Shown here: piece after piece, positions 31,130-46,600 of the stretch
How positions within the stretch are numbered: the stretch's first letter is position 1
How the letters are laid out: every line of letters starts with the position of its first letter
Origin: Osmia lignaria lignaria
Taxonomy: Eukaryota; Arthropoda; Insecta; Hymenoptera; Megachilidae
Length of the DNA stretch: 64,000 nt
Direction of reading: 5' to 3'
Assembly: GCF_051020975.1 (NCBI RefSeq)
Contig: NW_027478160.1
Location: 8,020,001-8,084,000 of the forward strand
Notes under the pieces: generated by a model
Database searches by the model: none
What the model saw: only the letters and a program-made list of their open reading frames with translations
What the model was told of the DNA's origin: nothing
Translations under genes and position numbers: made by a program

Positions 31130-32739
31130 TTGCAGATTTATCTCAAGGGAAGGGGCCTGACGGACATATTTCGAGATATTTCTTCTTCTTGTTGTTCTTC
31201 TTCTGCACAGCTAAGCTCGAAGCGGCATTTGCAGCTCGCAATAGTGCAGAGTTATCTCAAAGAAAGAGGCCACGGTGTTTCTGTATCTCTATTATGTTGG
31301 TGCGGCTTCGGAACTTTTAAATATCTTGATATATCTCGAGAACTACGCGTCTGATCAAAAAATATCATAGAACAGAAAAAGTAGGAAACATAATTCTCTA
31401 CAAAAACGGTCTCTTAACATTTTGCCATAGCTCGCTTCGTTTCCGAGATATTTGCAGGTATATCTCAAGGGAAGGGGCCTGACGGACATATTTCGAGATA
31501 TTTCTTCTTCTTGTTGTTCTTCTTCTGCACAGCTAAACTGGAAGTGGCATTTCCAGCTCGCAATAGTGCAGAGTTATCTCAAAGAAAGGGGCCACGGTGT
31601 TTCTGTATCTCTATTATGTTTGTGCGGTTTCGGAACTTTTAAATATCTTGATATATCTCGAGAACTACGCATCTGATCAAAAAATATCATAGAACATAAA
31701 AAGTAGCAAACTTAATTCTCTACAAAAAAGGTCTCTTAACATTTTGCCATAGCTCGCTTCGTTTCCGAGATATTTGCATATTTATCTCAAGGGAAGGGGC
31801 CTGACGGACATATTTCGAGATATTTCTTCTTCTTGTTGTTCTTCTTCTGCACAGCTAAGCTGGAAGTGGCATTTGCGGCTCGCACTGGTGCAGAGTTATC
31901 TCAAAGAAAGGGGCCACGGTGTTTCTGTATCTCTATTATGTTGGTGCGGCTTCGGAACTTTTAAATATCTCGATATATCTCGAAAACTACGCTTCTGATC
32001 AAAAAATATCATACAACATAAAAAGTAGGAAACTTAATTCTCTACAAAAAAGGTCTCTTAACATTTTGCCATAGCTCGCTTCGTTTCCGAGATATTTGCA
32101 GATTTATCTCAAGGGAAGGGGCCTAACGGACATATTTCGAGATATTTCTTCTTCTTGTTGTTCTTCTTCTGCACAGCTAAACTGGAAGTGGCATTTCCAG
32201 CTCGCAATAGTGCAGAGTTATCTCAAAGAAAGGGGCCACGGTGTTTCTGTATCTCTATTATGTTGCTGCGGTTTCGGAACTATTAAATATCTTGATATAT
32301 CTCGAGAACTACGCATCTGATCAAAAAATATCATAGAACATAAAAAGTAGGAAACTTAATTCTCTACAAAAAAGGTCGCTTAACATTTTGCCATAGCTCG
32401 CTTCGTTTCCGAGATATTTGCAAATTTATCTCAAGGGAAGGGGCCTGACGGACATATTTCGAGATATTTCTTCTTCTTGTTGTTCTTCTTCCGCACAGCT
32501 AAGCTGGAAGTGGCATTTGCGGCTCGCACTAGTGCAGAGTTATCTCAAAGAAAGGGGCCACGGTGTTTCTGTATCCCTATTATGTTGGTGCGGCTTCGGA
32601 ACTTTTAAATATCTTGATATATCTCCAGAACTACGCATCTGATCAAAAAATATCATAGAACATAAAAAGTAGGAAACTTAATTCTCTACAAAAAAGGTCT
32701 CTTAACATTTTGCCATAGCTCGCTTCCTTTCCGAGATAT

Positions 32740-32947
32740 TTGCAGATTTATCTCAAGGGAAGGGGCCACGGTGTTTCTGTATCTCTATTATGTTGGTGCG
32801 GCTTCGGAACTTTTAAATATCTCGATATATCTCGAGAACTACGCTTCTGATCAAAAAATATCATAGAACATAAATTGTAGGAAACATAATTCTCTACAAA
32901 AAACGTCTCTTAACATTCTGCCATAGCTCGCTTCGTTTCCGAGATAT
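32740..32947 (+). repeat. Truncated 208-bp monomer
   Basis: This unit lacks 114 bp. It reads CTCAAGGGAAGGGGCC joined directly to ACGGTGTTTCTG. The missing length equals the distance between the two internal near-repeats of a normal monomer (for example 1107-1134 and 1221-1248), so one repeat and the sequence between have been lost. Confidence 0.9.
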
Positions 32948-35900
32948 TTGCAGATTTATCTCAAGGGAAGTGGCCTGACGGACATATTTCGCGATATTTC
33001 TTCTTCTTGTTGTTCTTCTTCTGCACAGCTAAGCTGGAAGTGGCATTTGCGGCTCGCACTAGTGCAGAGTTATCTCAAAGAAAGGGGCCACGGTGTTTCT
33101 GTATCCCTATTATGTTGGTGCGGCTTCGGAACTTTTAAATGTCTCGATTATATCTCGAAAACTACGCTTCTGATCAAAAAATATCATAGAACATAAATTG
33201 TAGGAAACATAATTCTCTACAAAAAACGTCTCTTAACATTTTGCCATAGCTCGCTTCGTTTCCGAGATATTTGCAGATTCAGCTCAAAGGAACTGGCCTG
33301 ACGGACATATTTCGAGATATTTCTTCTTCTTGTTGTTCTTCCTCTGCACAGCTAAGCTGGAAGTGGCATTTGCAGCTCGCAATAGTGCAGAGTTATCTCA
33401 AAGAAAGGGGCCACGGTGTTTCTGTATCCCTATTATGTTGGTGCGGCTTCGGAACTTTTAAATATCTTGATATATCTCGAGAACTACGCATCTGATCAAA
33501 AAATATCATAGAACATAAAAAGTAGGAAACTTAATTCTCTACAAAAAAGGTCTCTAAACATTTTGCCATAGCTCGCTTCGTTTCCGAGATATTTGCAGAT
33601 TTATCTCAAGGGAAGGGGCCTGACGGACATATTTCGAGATATTTCTTCTTCTTGTTGTTCTTCTTCTGCACAGCTAAGCTGGAAGTGGCATTTGCGGCTC
33701 GCACTAGTGCAGAGTTATCTCAAAGAAAGGGGCCACGGTGTTTCTGTATCTCTATTATGTTGGTGCGGCTTCGGAACTTTTAAATATCTCGATATATCTC
33801 GAAAACTACGCTTCTGATCAAAAAATATCATAGAACATAAATTGTAGGAAACATAATTCTCTACAAAAAAGGTCTCTTAACATTTTGCCATAGCTCGCTT
33901 CGTTTCCGAGATATTTGCAGATATATCTCAAGGGAAGGGGCCTGACGACATATTTCGAGATATTTCTTCTTCTTGTTGTTCTTCTTCTGCACAGCTAAGC
34001 TGGAAGTGGCATTTACAGCTCGCAATAGTGCAGAGTTATCTCAAAGAAAGGGGCCACGGTGTTTCTGTATCTCTATTATGTTGGTGCGGCTTCGGAACTT
34101 TTAAATATCTTGATATATCTCGAGAACTACGCATCTGATCAAAAAATATCATAGAACATGAAAAGTAGGAAACTTAATTCTCTACAAAAAAGGTCTCTTA
34201 ACATTTTGCCATAGCTCGCTTCGTTTCCGAGATATTTGCAGATTTATCTCAAGGGAAGGGGCCTGACGGACATATTTCGAGATATTTCTTCTTCTTGTTG
34301 TTCTTCTTCTGCACAGCTAAGCTGGAAGTGGCATTTGCAGCTCGCACTAGTGCAGAGTTATCTCAAAGAAAGGGGCCACGGTGTTTCTGTATCTCTATTA
34401 TGTTGGTGCGGCTTCGGAACTTTTAAATATCTCGATATATCTCGAAAACTACGCTTCTGATCAAAAAATATCATAGAACATAAATTGTAGGAAACATAAT
34501 TCTCTACAAAAAAGGTCTCTTAACATTTTGCCATAGCTCGCTTCGTTTCCGAGATATTTGCAGATATATCTCAAGGGAAGGGGCCTGACGGACATATTTC
34601 GAGATATTTCTTCTTCTTGTCGTTCTTCTTCTGCACAGCTAAGCTGGAAGTGGCATTTGCAGCTCGCACTAGTGCAGAGTTATCTCACCGAAATGGGCCA
34701 CGGTGTTTCTGTATCTCTATTATGTTGGTGCGGCTTCGGAACTTTTAAATATCTCGATATATCTCGAAAACTACGCTTCTGATCAAAAAATATCATAGAA
34801 CATAAATTGTAGGAAACATAATTCTCTACAAAAAAGGTCTCTTAACATTTTGCCATAGCTCGCTTCGTTTCCGAGATATTTGCAGATTTATCTCAAGGGA
34901 AGGGGCCTGACGGACATATTTCGAGATATTTCTTCTTCTTGTTGTTCTTCTTCTGCACAGCTAAGCTGGAAGTGGCATTTGCGGCTCGCACTAGTGCAGA
35001 GTTATCTCAAAGAAAGGGGCCACGGTGTTTCTGTATCTCTATTATGTTGGTGCGGCTTCGGAGCTTTTAAATATCTTGATATATCTCGAGAACTACGCAT
35101 CTGATCAAAAAATATCATACTACATAAAAAGTAGGAAACTTAATTCTCTACAAGAAAGGTCTCTTAACATTTTGCCATAGCTCGCTTCGTTTCCGAGATA
35201 TTTGCAGATTCAGCTCAAAGGAACTGGCCTGACGGACATATTTCGAGATATTTCTTCTTCTTGTTGTTCTTCTTCTGCACAGCTAAGCTGGAAGTGGCAT
35301 TTACAGCTCGCAATAGTGCAGAGTTATCTCAAAGAAAGGGGCCACGGTGTTTCTGTATCTCTATTATGTTGGTGCGGCTTCGGAACTTTTAAATATCTTG
35401 ATATATCTCGAGAACTACGCATCTGATCAAAAAATATCATAGAACATGAAAAGTAGGAAACTTAATTCTCTACAAAAAAGGTCTCTTAACATTTTGCCAT
35501 AGCTCGCTTCGTTTCCGAGATATTTGCAGATTTATCTCAAGGGAAGGGGCCTGACGGACATATTTCGAGATATTTCTTCTTCTTGTTGTTCTTCTTCTGC
35601 ACAGCTAAGCTGGAAGTGGCATTTGCAGCTCGCACTAGTGCAGAGTTATCTCAAAGAAAGGGGCCACGGTGTTTCTGTATCTCTATTATGTTGGTGCGGC
35701 TTCGGAACTTTTAAATATCTCGATATATCTCGAAAACTACGCTTCTGATCAAAAAATATCATAGAACATAAATTGTAGGAAACATAATTCTCTACAAAAA
35801 AGGTCTCTTAACATTTTGCCATAGCTCGCTTCGTTCCCGAGATATTTGCAGATATATCTCAAGGGAAGGGGCCTGACGGACATATTTCGAGATATTTCTT

Positions 35901-38900
35901 CTTCTTGTTGTTCTTCTTCTGCACAGCTAAGCTGGAAGTGGCATTTGCGGCTCGCACTAGTGCAGAGTTATCTCAAAGAACGGGGCCACGGTGTTTCTGT
36001 ATCCCTATTATGTTGGTGCGGCTTCGGAACTTTTAAATATCTTGATATATCTCGAGAACTACGCTTCTGATCAAAAAATATCATAGAACATAAATTGTAG
36101 GAAACATAATTCTCTACAAAAAACGACTCTTAACATTTTGCCATAGCTCGCTTCGTTTCCGAAATATTTGCAGATACAGCTCAAAGGAACTGGCCTGACG
36201 GACATATTTCGAGATATTTCTTCTTCTTGTTGTTCTTCCACTGCACAGCTAAGCTGGAAGTGGCATTTGCAGCTCGCAATAGTGCAGAGTTATCTCAAAG
36301 AAAGGGGCCACGGTGTTTCTGTATCTCTATTATGTTGGTGCGGCTTCGGAACTTTTGAATATCTTGATATATCTCGAGAACTACGCATCTGATCAAAAAA
36401 TATCATACAACATAAAAAGTAGGAAACTTAATTCTCTACAAAAAAGGTCTCTTAACATTTTGCCATAGCTCGCTTCGTTTCCGAGATATTTGCAGATTTA
36501 TCTCAAGGGAAGGGGCCTGACGGACATATTTCGAGATATTTCTTCTTCTTGTTGTTCTTCTTCTGCACAGCTAAGCTGGAAGTGGCATTTGCGGCTCGCA
36601 CTAGTGCAGAGTTATCTCAACGAAAGGGGCCACGGTGTTTCTGTATCTCTATTATGTTGGTGCGGCTTCGGAACTTTTAAATATCTTGATATATCTCGAG
36701 AACTACGCATCTGATCAAAAAATGTCATAGAACGTAAAAAGTAGGAAACATAATTCTCTACAAAAAAGGTCTCTTAACATTTTGCCATAGCTCTCTTCGT
36801 TTCCGAGATATTTCCAGATTTATCTCAAGGGAAGGGGCCTCACGGACATATTTCGAGATATTTCTTCTTCTTGTGGTTCTTCTTCTGCACAGCTAAACTG
36901 GAAGTGGCATTTCCAGCTCGCAATAGTGCAGAGTTATCTCAAAGAAAGGAGCCACGGTGTTTCTGTATCTCTATTATGTTGGTGCGGCTTCGGAACTTTT
37001 AAATATCTTGATATATCTCGAGAACTACGCATCTGATCAAAAAATATCGTAGAACATAAAAAGTAGGAAACTTAATTCTCTACAAATAACGTCTCTTAAC
37101 ATTTTGCCATAGCTCGCTTCGTTTCCGAGATATTTGCAGATTTATCTCAAGGGAAGGGGCCTGACGGACATATTTCGAGATATTTCTTCTTCTTGTTGTT
37201 CTTCTTCTGCACAGCTAAGCTGGAAGTGGCATTTGCAGCGCGCAATAGTGCAGAGTTATCTCAAAGAAAGGGGCCACGGTGTTTCTGTATCTCTGTTATG
37301 TTGGTGCGGCTTCGGAACTTTTAAATATCTTGATATATCTCGAGAACTACGCATCTGATCAAAAAATATCATACTACATAAAAAGTAGGAAACTTAATTC
37401 TCTACAAAAAAGGTCTCTTAACATTTTGCCATAGCTCTCTTCGTTTCCGAGATATTTCCAGATTTATCTCAAGGGAAGGGGCCTGACGGACATATTTCGA
37501 GATATTTCTTCTTCTTGTTGTTCTTCTTCTGCACAGCTAAGCTGGAAGTGGCAACTGCAGCTCGCAATAGTGCAGAGTTATCTCAAAGAGAGGGGCCACG
37601 GTGTTTCTGTATCTCTATTATGTTGGTGCGGCTTCGGAACTTTTAAGTATCTTGATCTATCTCGAGAACTACGCATCTGATCAAAAAATATCATAGAAGA
37701 TAAAAAGTAGGAAACTTAATTCTCTACAAAAAAGGTCTCTTAACATTTCGCCATAGCTCGCTTCGTTTCCGAGATATTTGCAGATTTATCTCAAGGGAAG
37801 GGGCCTGTCGGACATATTTCGAGATATTTCTTCTTCTTGTTGCTCTTCTTCTGCACAGCTAAGCTGGAAGTGGCATTTGCGGCTCGCACTAGTGCAGAGT
37901 TATCTCAAAGAAAGGGGCCACGGTGTTTCTGTATCTCTATTATGTTGGTGCGGCTTCGGAACTTTTAAATATCTCGATATATCTCGAAAACTACGTTTCT
38001 GATCAAAAAATATCATAGAACATAAATTGTAGGAAACATAATTCTCTACAAAAAACGTCTCTTAACATTTTGCCATAGCTCGCTTCGTTTCCGAGATATT
38101 TGTAGATTTATCTCAAGGGAAGTGGCCTGACGGACATATTTCGAGATATTTCTTCTTCTTGTTGTTCTTCTTCTGCACAGCTAAGCTGGAAGTGGCATTT
38201 GCGGCTCGCACTAGTGCAGAGTTATCTCAAAGAAAGGGGCCACGGTGTTTCTGTATCCCTATTATGTTGGTGCGGCTTCGGAACTTTTAAATATCTTGAT
38301 ATATCTCGAGAACTACGCATCTGATCAAAAAATATCGTAGAACATAAAAAGTAGGAAACTTAATTCTCTACAAATAACGTCTCTTAACATTTTGCCATAG
38401 CTCGCTTCGTTTCCGAGATATTTGCAGATTTATCTCAAGGGAAGGGGCCTGACGGACATATTTCGAGATATTTCTTCTTCTTGTTGTTCTTCTTCTGCAC
38501 AGCTAAGCTGGAAGTGGCATTTACAGCTCGCAATAGTGCAGAGTTATCTCAAAGAGAGGGGCCACGGTGTTTCTGTATCTCTATTATGTTGGTGCGGCAT
38601 CGGAACTTTTAAATATCTTGATATATCTCGAGAACTACGCATCTGATCAAAAAATATCATAGAACATAAAAAATAGGAAACTTAATTCTCTACAAAAAAG
38701 GTCCCTTAACATTTTGCCATAGCTCGCTTCGTTTCCGAGATATTTGCAGATTTATCTCAAGGGAAGGGGCCTAACGGACATATTTCGAGATATTTCTGCT
38801 TCTTGTTGTTCTTCTTCTGCACAGCTAAACTGGAAGTGGCATTTCCAGCTCGCACTAGTGCAGCGTTATCTCAAAGAAAGGGGCCACGGTGTTTCTGTAT

Positions 38901-40675
38901 CTCCATTATGTTGGTGCGGCTTCGAAACTTTTAAATATCTCGATATATCTCGAAAACTACGCTTCTGATCAAAAAATATCATAGAACATAAATTGTAGGA
39001 AACATAATTCTCTACAAAAAACGTCTCTTAACATTTTGCCATAGCTCGCTTCGTTTCCGAGATATTTGCAGATTCAGCTCAAAGGAACTGGCCTGACGGA
39101 CATATTTCGAGATATTTCTTCTTCTTGTTGTTCTTGCTCTGCACAGCTAAGCTGGAAGTGGCATTTGCAGCTCGCAATAGTGCAGAGTTATCTCAAAGAA
39201 AGGGGCCACGGTGTTTCTGTATCTCTATTATGTTGGTGCGGCTTCGGAACTTTTAAATATCTCGATATATCTCGAAAACTACGCTTCTGATCAAAAAATA
39301 TCATAGAACATAAATTGTAGGAAACATAATTCTCTACAAAAAAGGTCTCTTAACATTTTACCATAGCTCGCTTCGTTTCCGAAATATTTGCAGATTTATC
39401 TCAAGGGAAGGGGCCTAACGGACATATTTCGAGATATTTCTTCTTCTTGTTGTTCTTCTTCTGCACAGCTAAGCTGGAAGTGGCATTTGCAGCTCGCAAT
39501 AGTGCAGAGCTTTCTCAAAGAAAGGGGCCACGGTGTTTCGGTATCTCTATTATGTTGGTGCGGCTTCGGAACTTTTAAGTATCTTGATATATCTCGAGAA
39601 CTGCGCATCTGATCAAAAAATATCATAGAACATAAAAAGTAGGAAACTTAATTCTCTACAAAAAAGGTCTCTTAACATTTTGCCATAGCTCGCTTCGTTT
39701 CCGAGATATTTGCAGATTTATCGCAAGGGAAGGGGCCTAACGGACATATTTCGAGATATTTCTTCTTCTTGTTGTTCTTCTTCTGCACAGCTAAACTGGA
39801 AGTGGCATTTCCAGCTCGCAATAGTGCAGAGTTATCTCAAAGAGAGGGGCCACGGTGTTTCTGTATCTCTATTATGTTGGTGCGGCTTCGGAACTTTTAA
39901 ATATCTTGATATATCTCGAGAACTACGCATCTGATCAAAAAATATCATAGAAGATAAAAAGTAGAAAACTTAATTCTCTACAAAAAAGGTCTCTTAACAT
40001 TTTGCCATAGCTCGCTTCGTTTCCGAGATATTTGCAGATTTATCTCAAGGGAAGGGGCCTGACGGACATATTTCGAGATATTTCTTCTTCTTGTTGTTCT
40101 TCTTCTGCACAGCTAAGCTGGAAGTGGCATTTACAGCTCGCAATAGTGCAGAGTTATCTCAAAGAAAGGGGCCACGGTGTTTCTGTATCTCTATTATGTT
40201 GGTGCGGCTTCGGAACTTTTAAATATCTTGATATATCTCGAGAACTACGCATCTGATCAAAAAATATCATAGAACATAAATTGTAGGAAACATAATTCTC
40301 TACAAAAAACGTCTCTTAACATTTTGCCATAGCTCGCTTTGTTTCCGAGATATTTGCAGATTCAGCTCAAAGGAACTGGCCTGACGGACATATTTCGAGA
40401 TATTTCTTCTTCTTGTTGTTCTTCTTCTGCACAGCTAAGCTGGAAGTGGCATTTGCGGCTCGCACTAGTGCAGAGTTATCTCAAAGAAAGGGGCCACGGT
40501 GTTTCTGTATCTCTATTATGTTGCTGCGGCTTCGGAACTTTTAAATATCTCGATATATCTCGAAAACTACGCTTCTGATCAAAAAATATCATAGAACATA
40601 AATTGTAGGAAACATAATTCTCTACAAAAAAGGTCTCTCAACATTTTGCCATAGCTCACTTCGTTTCCGAGATAT

Positions 40676-43600
40676 TTGCAGATATATCTCAAGGGAAGGG
40701 GCCTGACGGACATATTTCGAGATATTTCTTCTTCTTGTTGTTCTTCTTCTGCACAGCTAAGCTGGAAGTGGCATATCCAGCTCGCAATAGTGCAGAGTTA
40801 TCTCAAAGAGAGGGGCCACGGTGTTTCTGTATCTCTATTATGTTGGTGCGGCTTCGGAACTTTTAAATATCTTGATATATCTCGAGAACTACGCATCTGA
40901 TCAAAAAATATCATAGGAGGTAAAAAGTAGGAAACTTAATTCTCTACAAAAAAGGTCTCTTAACATTTTGCCATAGCTCGCTTCGTTTCCGAGATATTTG
41001 CAGATTTATCTCAAGGGAAGGGGCCTGACGGACATATTTCGAGATATTTCTTCTTCTTGTTGTTCTTCTTCTGCACAGCTAAGCTGGAAGTGGCATTTGC
41101 GGCTCGCACTAGTGCAGAGTTATCTCAAAGAAAGGGGCCACGGTGTTTCTGTATCTCTATTATGTTGGTGCGGCATCGGAACTTTTAAATATCTCGATAT
41201 ATCTCGAAAACTACGCTTCTGATCAAAAAATATCATAGAACATAAATTGTAGGAAACATAATTCTCTACAAACAAGGTCTCTTAACATTTTGCCATAGCT
41301 CGCTTCGTTTCCGAGATATTTGCAGATATATCTCAAGGGAAGGGGCCTGACGGACATATTTCGAGATATTTCTTCTTCTTGTTGTTCTTCTTCTGCACAG
41401 CTAAGCTGGAAGTGGCATTTACAGCTCGCAATAGTGCAGAGTTATCTCAAAGAAAGGGGCCACGGTGTTTCTGTATCTCTATTATGTTGGTGCGGCTTCG
41501 GAACTTTTTAATATCTTGATATATCTCGAGAACTACGCATCTGATCAAAAAATATCATAGAACATAAAAAGTAGGAAACTTAATTCTCTACAAAAAAGGT
41601 CTCTTAACATTTTGCCATAGCTCTCTTCGTTTCCGAGATATTTCCAGATTTATCTCAAGGGAAGGGGCCTGACGGACATATTTCGAGATATTTCTTCTTC
41701 TTGTTGTTCTTCTTCTGCACAGCTAAGCTGGAAGTGGCATTTGCAGCTCGCAATAGTGCAGAGTTATCTCAAAGAAAGGGGCCACGGTGTTTCTGTATCT
41801 CTATTATGTTGGTGCGGCTTCGGAACTTTTAAATATCTTGATATATCTCGAGAACTACGCATCTGATCAAAAAATATCATAGAACATAAAAAGTAGGAAA
41901 CTTAATTCTCTACAAAAAAGGTCTCTTAACATTTTGCCATAGCTCGCTTCGTTTCCGAGATATTTGCACATATATCTCAAGGGAAGGGGCCTAACGGACA
42001 TATTTCGAGATATTTCTTCTTCTTGTTGTTCTTCTTCTGCACAGCTAAACTGGAAGTGGCATTTCCAGCTCGCAATAGTGCAGAGTTATCTCAAAGAGAG
42101 GGGCCACGGTGTTTCTGTATCTCCATTATGTTGGTGCGGCTTCGGAACTTTTAAATATCTCGATATATCTCGAAAACTACGCTTCTGATCAAAAAATATC
42201 ATAGAACATAAATTGTAGGAAACATAATTCTCTACAAAAAACGTCTCTTAACATTTTGCCATAGCTCGCTTCGTTTCCGAGATATTTGCAGATTCAGCTC
42301 AAAGGAACTGGCCTGACGGACATATTTCGAGATATTTCTTCTTCTTGTTGTTCTTGCTCTGCACAGCTAAGCTGGAAGTGGCATTTGCAGCTCGCAATAG
42401 TGCAGAGTTATCTCAAAGAAAGGGGCCACGGTGTTTCTGTATCTCTATTATGTTGGTGCGGCTTCGGAACTTTTAAATATCTCGATATATCTCGAAAACT
42501 ACGCTTCTGATCAAAAAATATCATAGAACATAAATTGTAGGAAACATAATTTTCTACAAAAAAGGTCTCTTAACATTTTACCATAGCTCGCTTCGTTTCC
42601 GAGATATTTGCAGATTTATCTCAAGGGAAGGGGCCTAACGGACATATTTCGAGATATTTCTTCTTCTTGTTGTTCTTCTTCTGCACAGCTAAGCTGGAAG
42701 TGGCATTTTCAGCTCGCAATAGTGCAGAGCTTTCTCAAAGAAAGGGGCCACGGTGTTTCGGTATCTCTATTATGTTGGTGCGGCTTCGGAACTTTTAAGT
42801 ATCTTGATATATCTCGAGAACTGCGCATCTGATCAAAAAATATCATAGAACATAAAAAGTAGGAAACTTAATTCTCTACAAAAAAGGTCTCTTAACATTT
42901 TGCCATAGCTCGCTTCGTTTCCGAGATATTTGCAGATTTATCGCAAGGGAAGGGGCCTAACGGACATATTTCGAGATATTTCTTCTTCTTGTTGTTCTTC
43001 TTCTGCACAGCTAAACTGGAAGTGGCATTTCCAGCTCGCAATAGTGCAGAGTTATCTCAAAGAGAGGGGCCACGGTGTTTCTGTATCTCTATTATGTTGG
43101 TGCGGCTTCGGAACTTTTAAATATCTTGATATATCTCGAGAACTACGCATCTGATCAAAAAATATCATAGAAGATAAAAAGTAGAAAACTTAATTCTCTA
43201 CAAAAAAGGTCTCTTAACATTTTGCCATAGCTCGCTTCGTTTCCGAGATATTTGCAGATTTATCTCAAGGGAAGGGGCCTGACGGACATATTTCGAGATA
43301 TTTCTTCTTCTTGTTGTTCTTCTTCTGCACAGCTAAGCTGGAAGTGGCATTTGCAGCTCGCAATAGTGCAGAGTTATCTCAAAGAAAGAGGCCACGGTGT
43401 TTCTGTATCTCTATTATGTTGGTGCGGCTTCGGAACTTTTAAATATCTTGATATATCTCGAAAACTACGCTTCTGATCAAAAAATATCATAGAACATAAA
43501 TTGTAGGAAACATAATTCTCTACAAAAAAGGTCTCTCAACATTTTGCCATAGCTCACTTCGTTTCCGAGATATTTGCAGATATATCTCAAGGGAAGGGGC

Positions 43601-46600
43601 CTGACGGACATATTTCGAGATATTTCTTCTTCTTGTTGTTCTTCTTCTGCACAGCTAAGCTGGAAGTGGCATATCCAGCTCGCAATAGTGCAGAGTTATC
43701 TCAAAGAGAGGGGCCACGGTGTTTCTGTATCTCTATTATGTTGGTGCGGCTTCGGAACTTTTAAATATCTTGATATATCTCGAGAACTACGCATCTGATC
43801 AAAAAATATCATAGGAGGTAAAAAGTAGGAAACTTAATTCTCTACAAAAAAGGTCTCTTAACATTTTGCCATAGCTCGCTTCGTTTCCGAGATATTTGCA
43901 GATTTATCTCAAGGGAAGGGGCCTGACGGACATATTTCGAGATATTTCTTCTTCTTGTTGTTCTTCTTCTGCACAGCTAAGCTGGAAGTGGCATTTGCGG
44001 CTCGCACTAGTGCAGAGTTATCTCAAAGAAAGGGGCCACGGTGTTTCTGTATCTCTATTATGTTGGTGCGGCATCGGAACTTTTAAATATCTCGATATAT
44101 CTCGAAAACTACGCTTCTGATCAAAAAATATCATAGAACATGAATTGTAGGAAACATAATTCTCTACAAACAAGGTCTCTTAACATTTTGCCATAGCTCG
44201 CTTCGTTTCCGAGATATTTGCAGATATATCTCAAGGGAAGGGGCCTGACGGACATATTTCGAGATATTTCTTCTTCTTGTTGTTCTTCTTCTGCACAGCT
44301 AAGCTGGAAGTGGCATTTACAGCTCGCAATAGTGCAGAGTTATCTCAAAGAAAGGGGCCACGGTGTTTCTGTATCTCTATTATGTTGGTGCGGCTTCGGA
44401 ACTTTTTAATATCTTGATATATCTCGAGAACTACGCATCTGATCAAAAAATATCATAGAACATAAAAAGTAGGAAACTTAATTCTCTACAAAAAAGGTCT
44501 CTTAACATTTTGCCATAGCTCGCTTCGTTTCCGAGATATTTGCACATATATCTCAAGGGAAGGGGCCTAACGGACATATTTCGAGATATTTCTTCTTCTT
44601 GTTGTTCTTCTTCTGCACAGCTAAACTGGAAGTGGCATTTCCAGCTCGCAATAGTGCAGAGTTATCTCAAAGAGAGGGGCCACGGTGTTTCTGTATCTCC
44701 ATTATGTTGTTGCGGCTTCGGAACTTTTAAATATCTCGATATATCTCGAAAACTACGCTTCTGATCAAAAAATATCATAGAACATAAATTGTAGGAAACA
44801 TAATTCTCTACAAAAAACGTCTCTTAACATTTTGCCATAGCTCGCTTCGTTTCCGAGATATTTGCAGATTCAGCTCAAAGGAACTGGCCTGACGGACATA
44901 TTTCGAGATATTTCTTCTTCTTGTAGTTCTTGCTCTGCACAGCTAAGCTGGAAGTGGCATTTGCAGCTCGCAATAGTGCAGAGTTATCTCAAAGAAAGGG
45001 GCCACGGTGTTTCTGTATCTCTATTATGTTGGTGCGGCTTCGGAACTTTTAAATATCTCGATATATCTCGAAAACTACGCTTCTGATCAAAAAATATCAT
45101 AGAACATGAATTGTAGGAAACATAATTTTCTACAAAAAAGGTCTCTTAACATTTTACCATAGCTCGCTTCGTTTCCGAGATATTTGCAGATTTATCTCAA
45201 GGGAAGGGGCCTAACGGACATATTTCGAGATATTTCTTCTTCTTGTTGTTCTTCTTCTGCACAGCTAAGCTGGAAGTGGCATTTTCAGCTCGCAATAGTG
45301 CAGAGCTTTCTCAAAGAAAGGGGCCACGGTGTTTCGGTATCTCTATTATGTTGGTGCGGCTTCGGAACTTTTAAGTATCTTGATATATCTCGAGAACTGC
45401 GCATCTGATCAAAAAATATCATAGAACATAAAAAGTAGGAAACTTAATTCTCTACAAAAAAGGTCTCTTAACATTTTGCCATAGCTCGCTTCGTTTCCGA
45501 GATATTTGCAGATTTATCGCAAGGGAAGGGGCCTAACGGACATATTTCGAGATATTTCTTCTTCTTGTTGTTCTTCTTCTGCACAGCTAAACTGGAAGTG
45601 GCATTTCCAGCTCGCAATAGTGCAGAGTTATCTCAAAGAGAGGGGCCACGGTGTTTCTGTATCTCTATTATGTTGGTGCGGCTTCGGAACTTTTAAATAT
45701 CTTGATATATCTCGAGAACTACGCATCTGATCAAAAAATATCATAGAAGATAAAAAGTAGAAAACTTAATTCTCTACAAAAAAGGTCTCTTAACATTTTG
45801 CCATAGCTCGCTTCGTTTCCGAGATATTTGCAGATTTATCTCAAGGGAAGGGGCCTGACGGACATATTTCGAGATATTTCTTCTTCTTGTTGTTCATCTT
45901 CTGCACAGCTAAGCTGGAAGTGGCATTTACAGCTCGCAATAGTGCAGAGTTATCTCAAAGAAAGGGGCCACGGTGTTTCTGTATCTCTATTATGTTGGTG
46001 CGGCTTCGGAACTTTTAAATATCTTGATATATCTCGAGAACTACGCATCTGATCAAAAAATATCATAGAACATAAGAAATAGGAAACTTAATTCTCTACA
46101 AAAAAGGTCTCTTAACATTTTGCCATAGCTCGCTTCGTTTCCGAGATATTTGCAGATATATCTCAAGGGAAGGGGCCTGACGGACATATTTCGAGATATT
46201 TCTTCTTCTTGTTGTTCTTCTTCAGCACAGCTAAGCTGGAAGTGGCATTTGCGGCTCGCACTATTGCAGAGTTATCTCAAAGAAAGGGGCCACGGTGTTT
46301 CTGTATCTCTATTATGTTGGTGCGGCTTCGTAACTTTTAAATATCTCGATATATCTCGAAAACTACGCTTCTGATCGAAAAATATCATAGAACATAAATT
46401 GTAGGAAACATAATTCTCTACAAAAAAGGTCTCTTAACATTTTGCCATAACTCGCTTCGTTTCCGAGATATTTGCAGATATATCTCAAGGGCAGGGGCCT
46501 GACGGACATATTTCGAGATATTTCTTCTTCTGCACAGCTAAGCTGGAAGTGGCATTTACAGCTCGCAATAGTGCAGAGTTATCTCACAGAAAGGGGCCAC

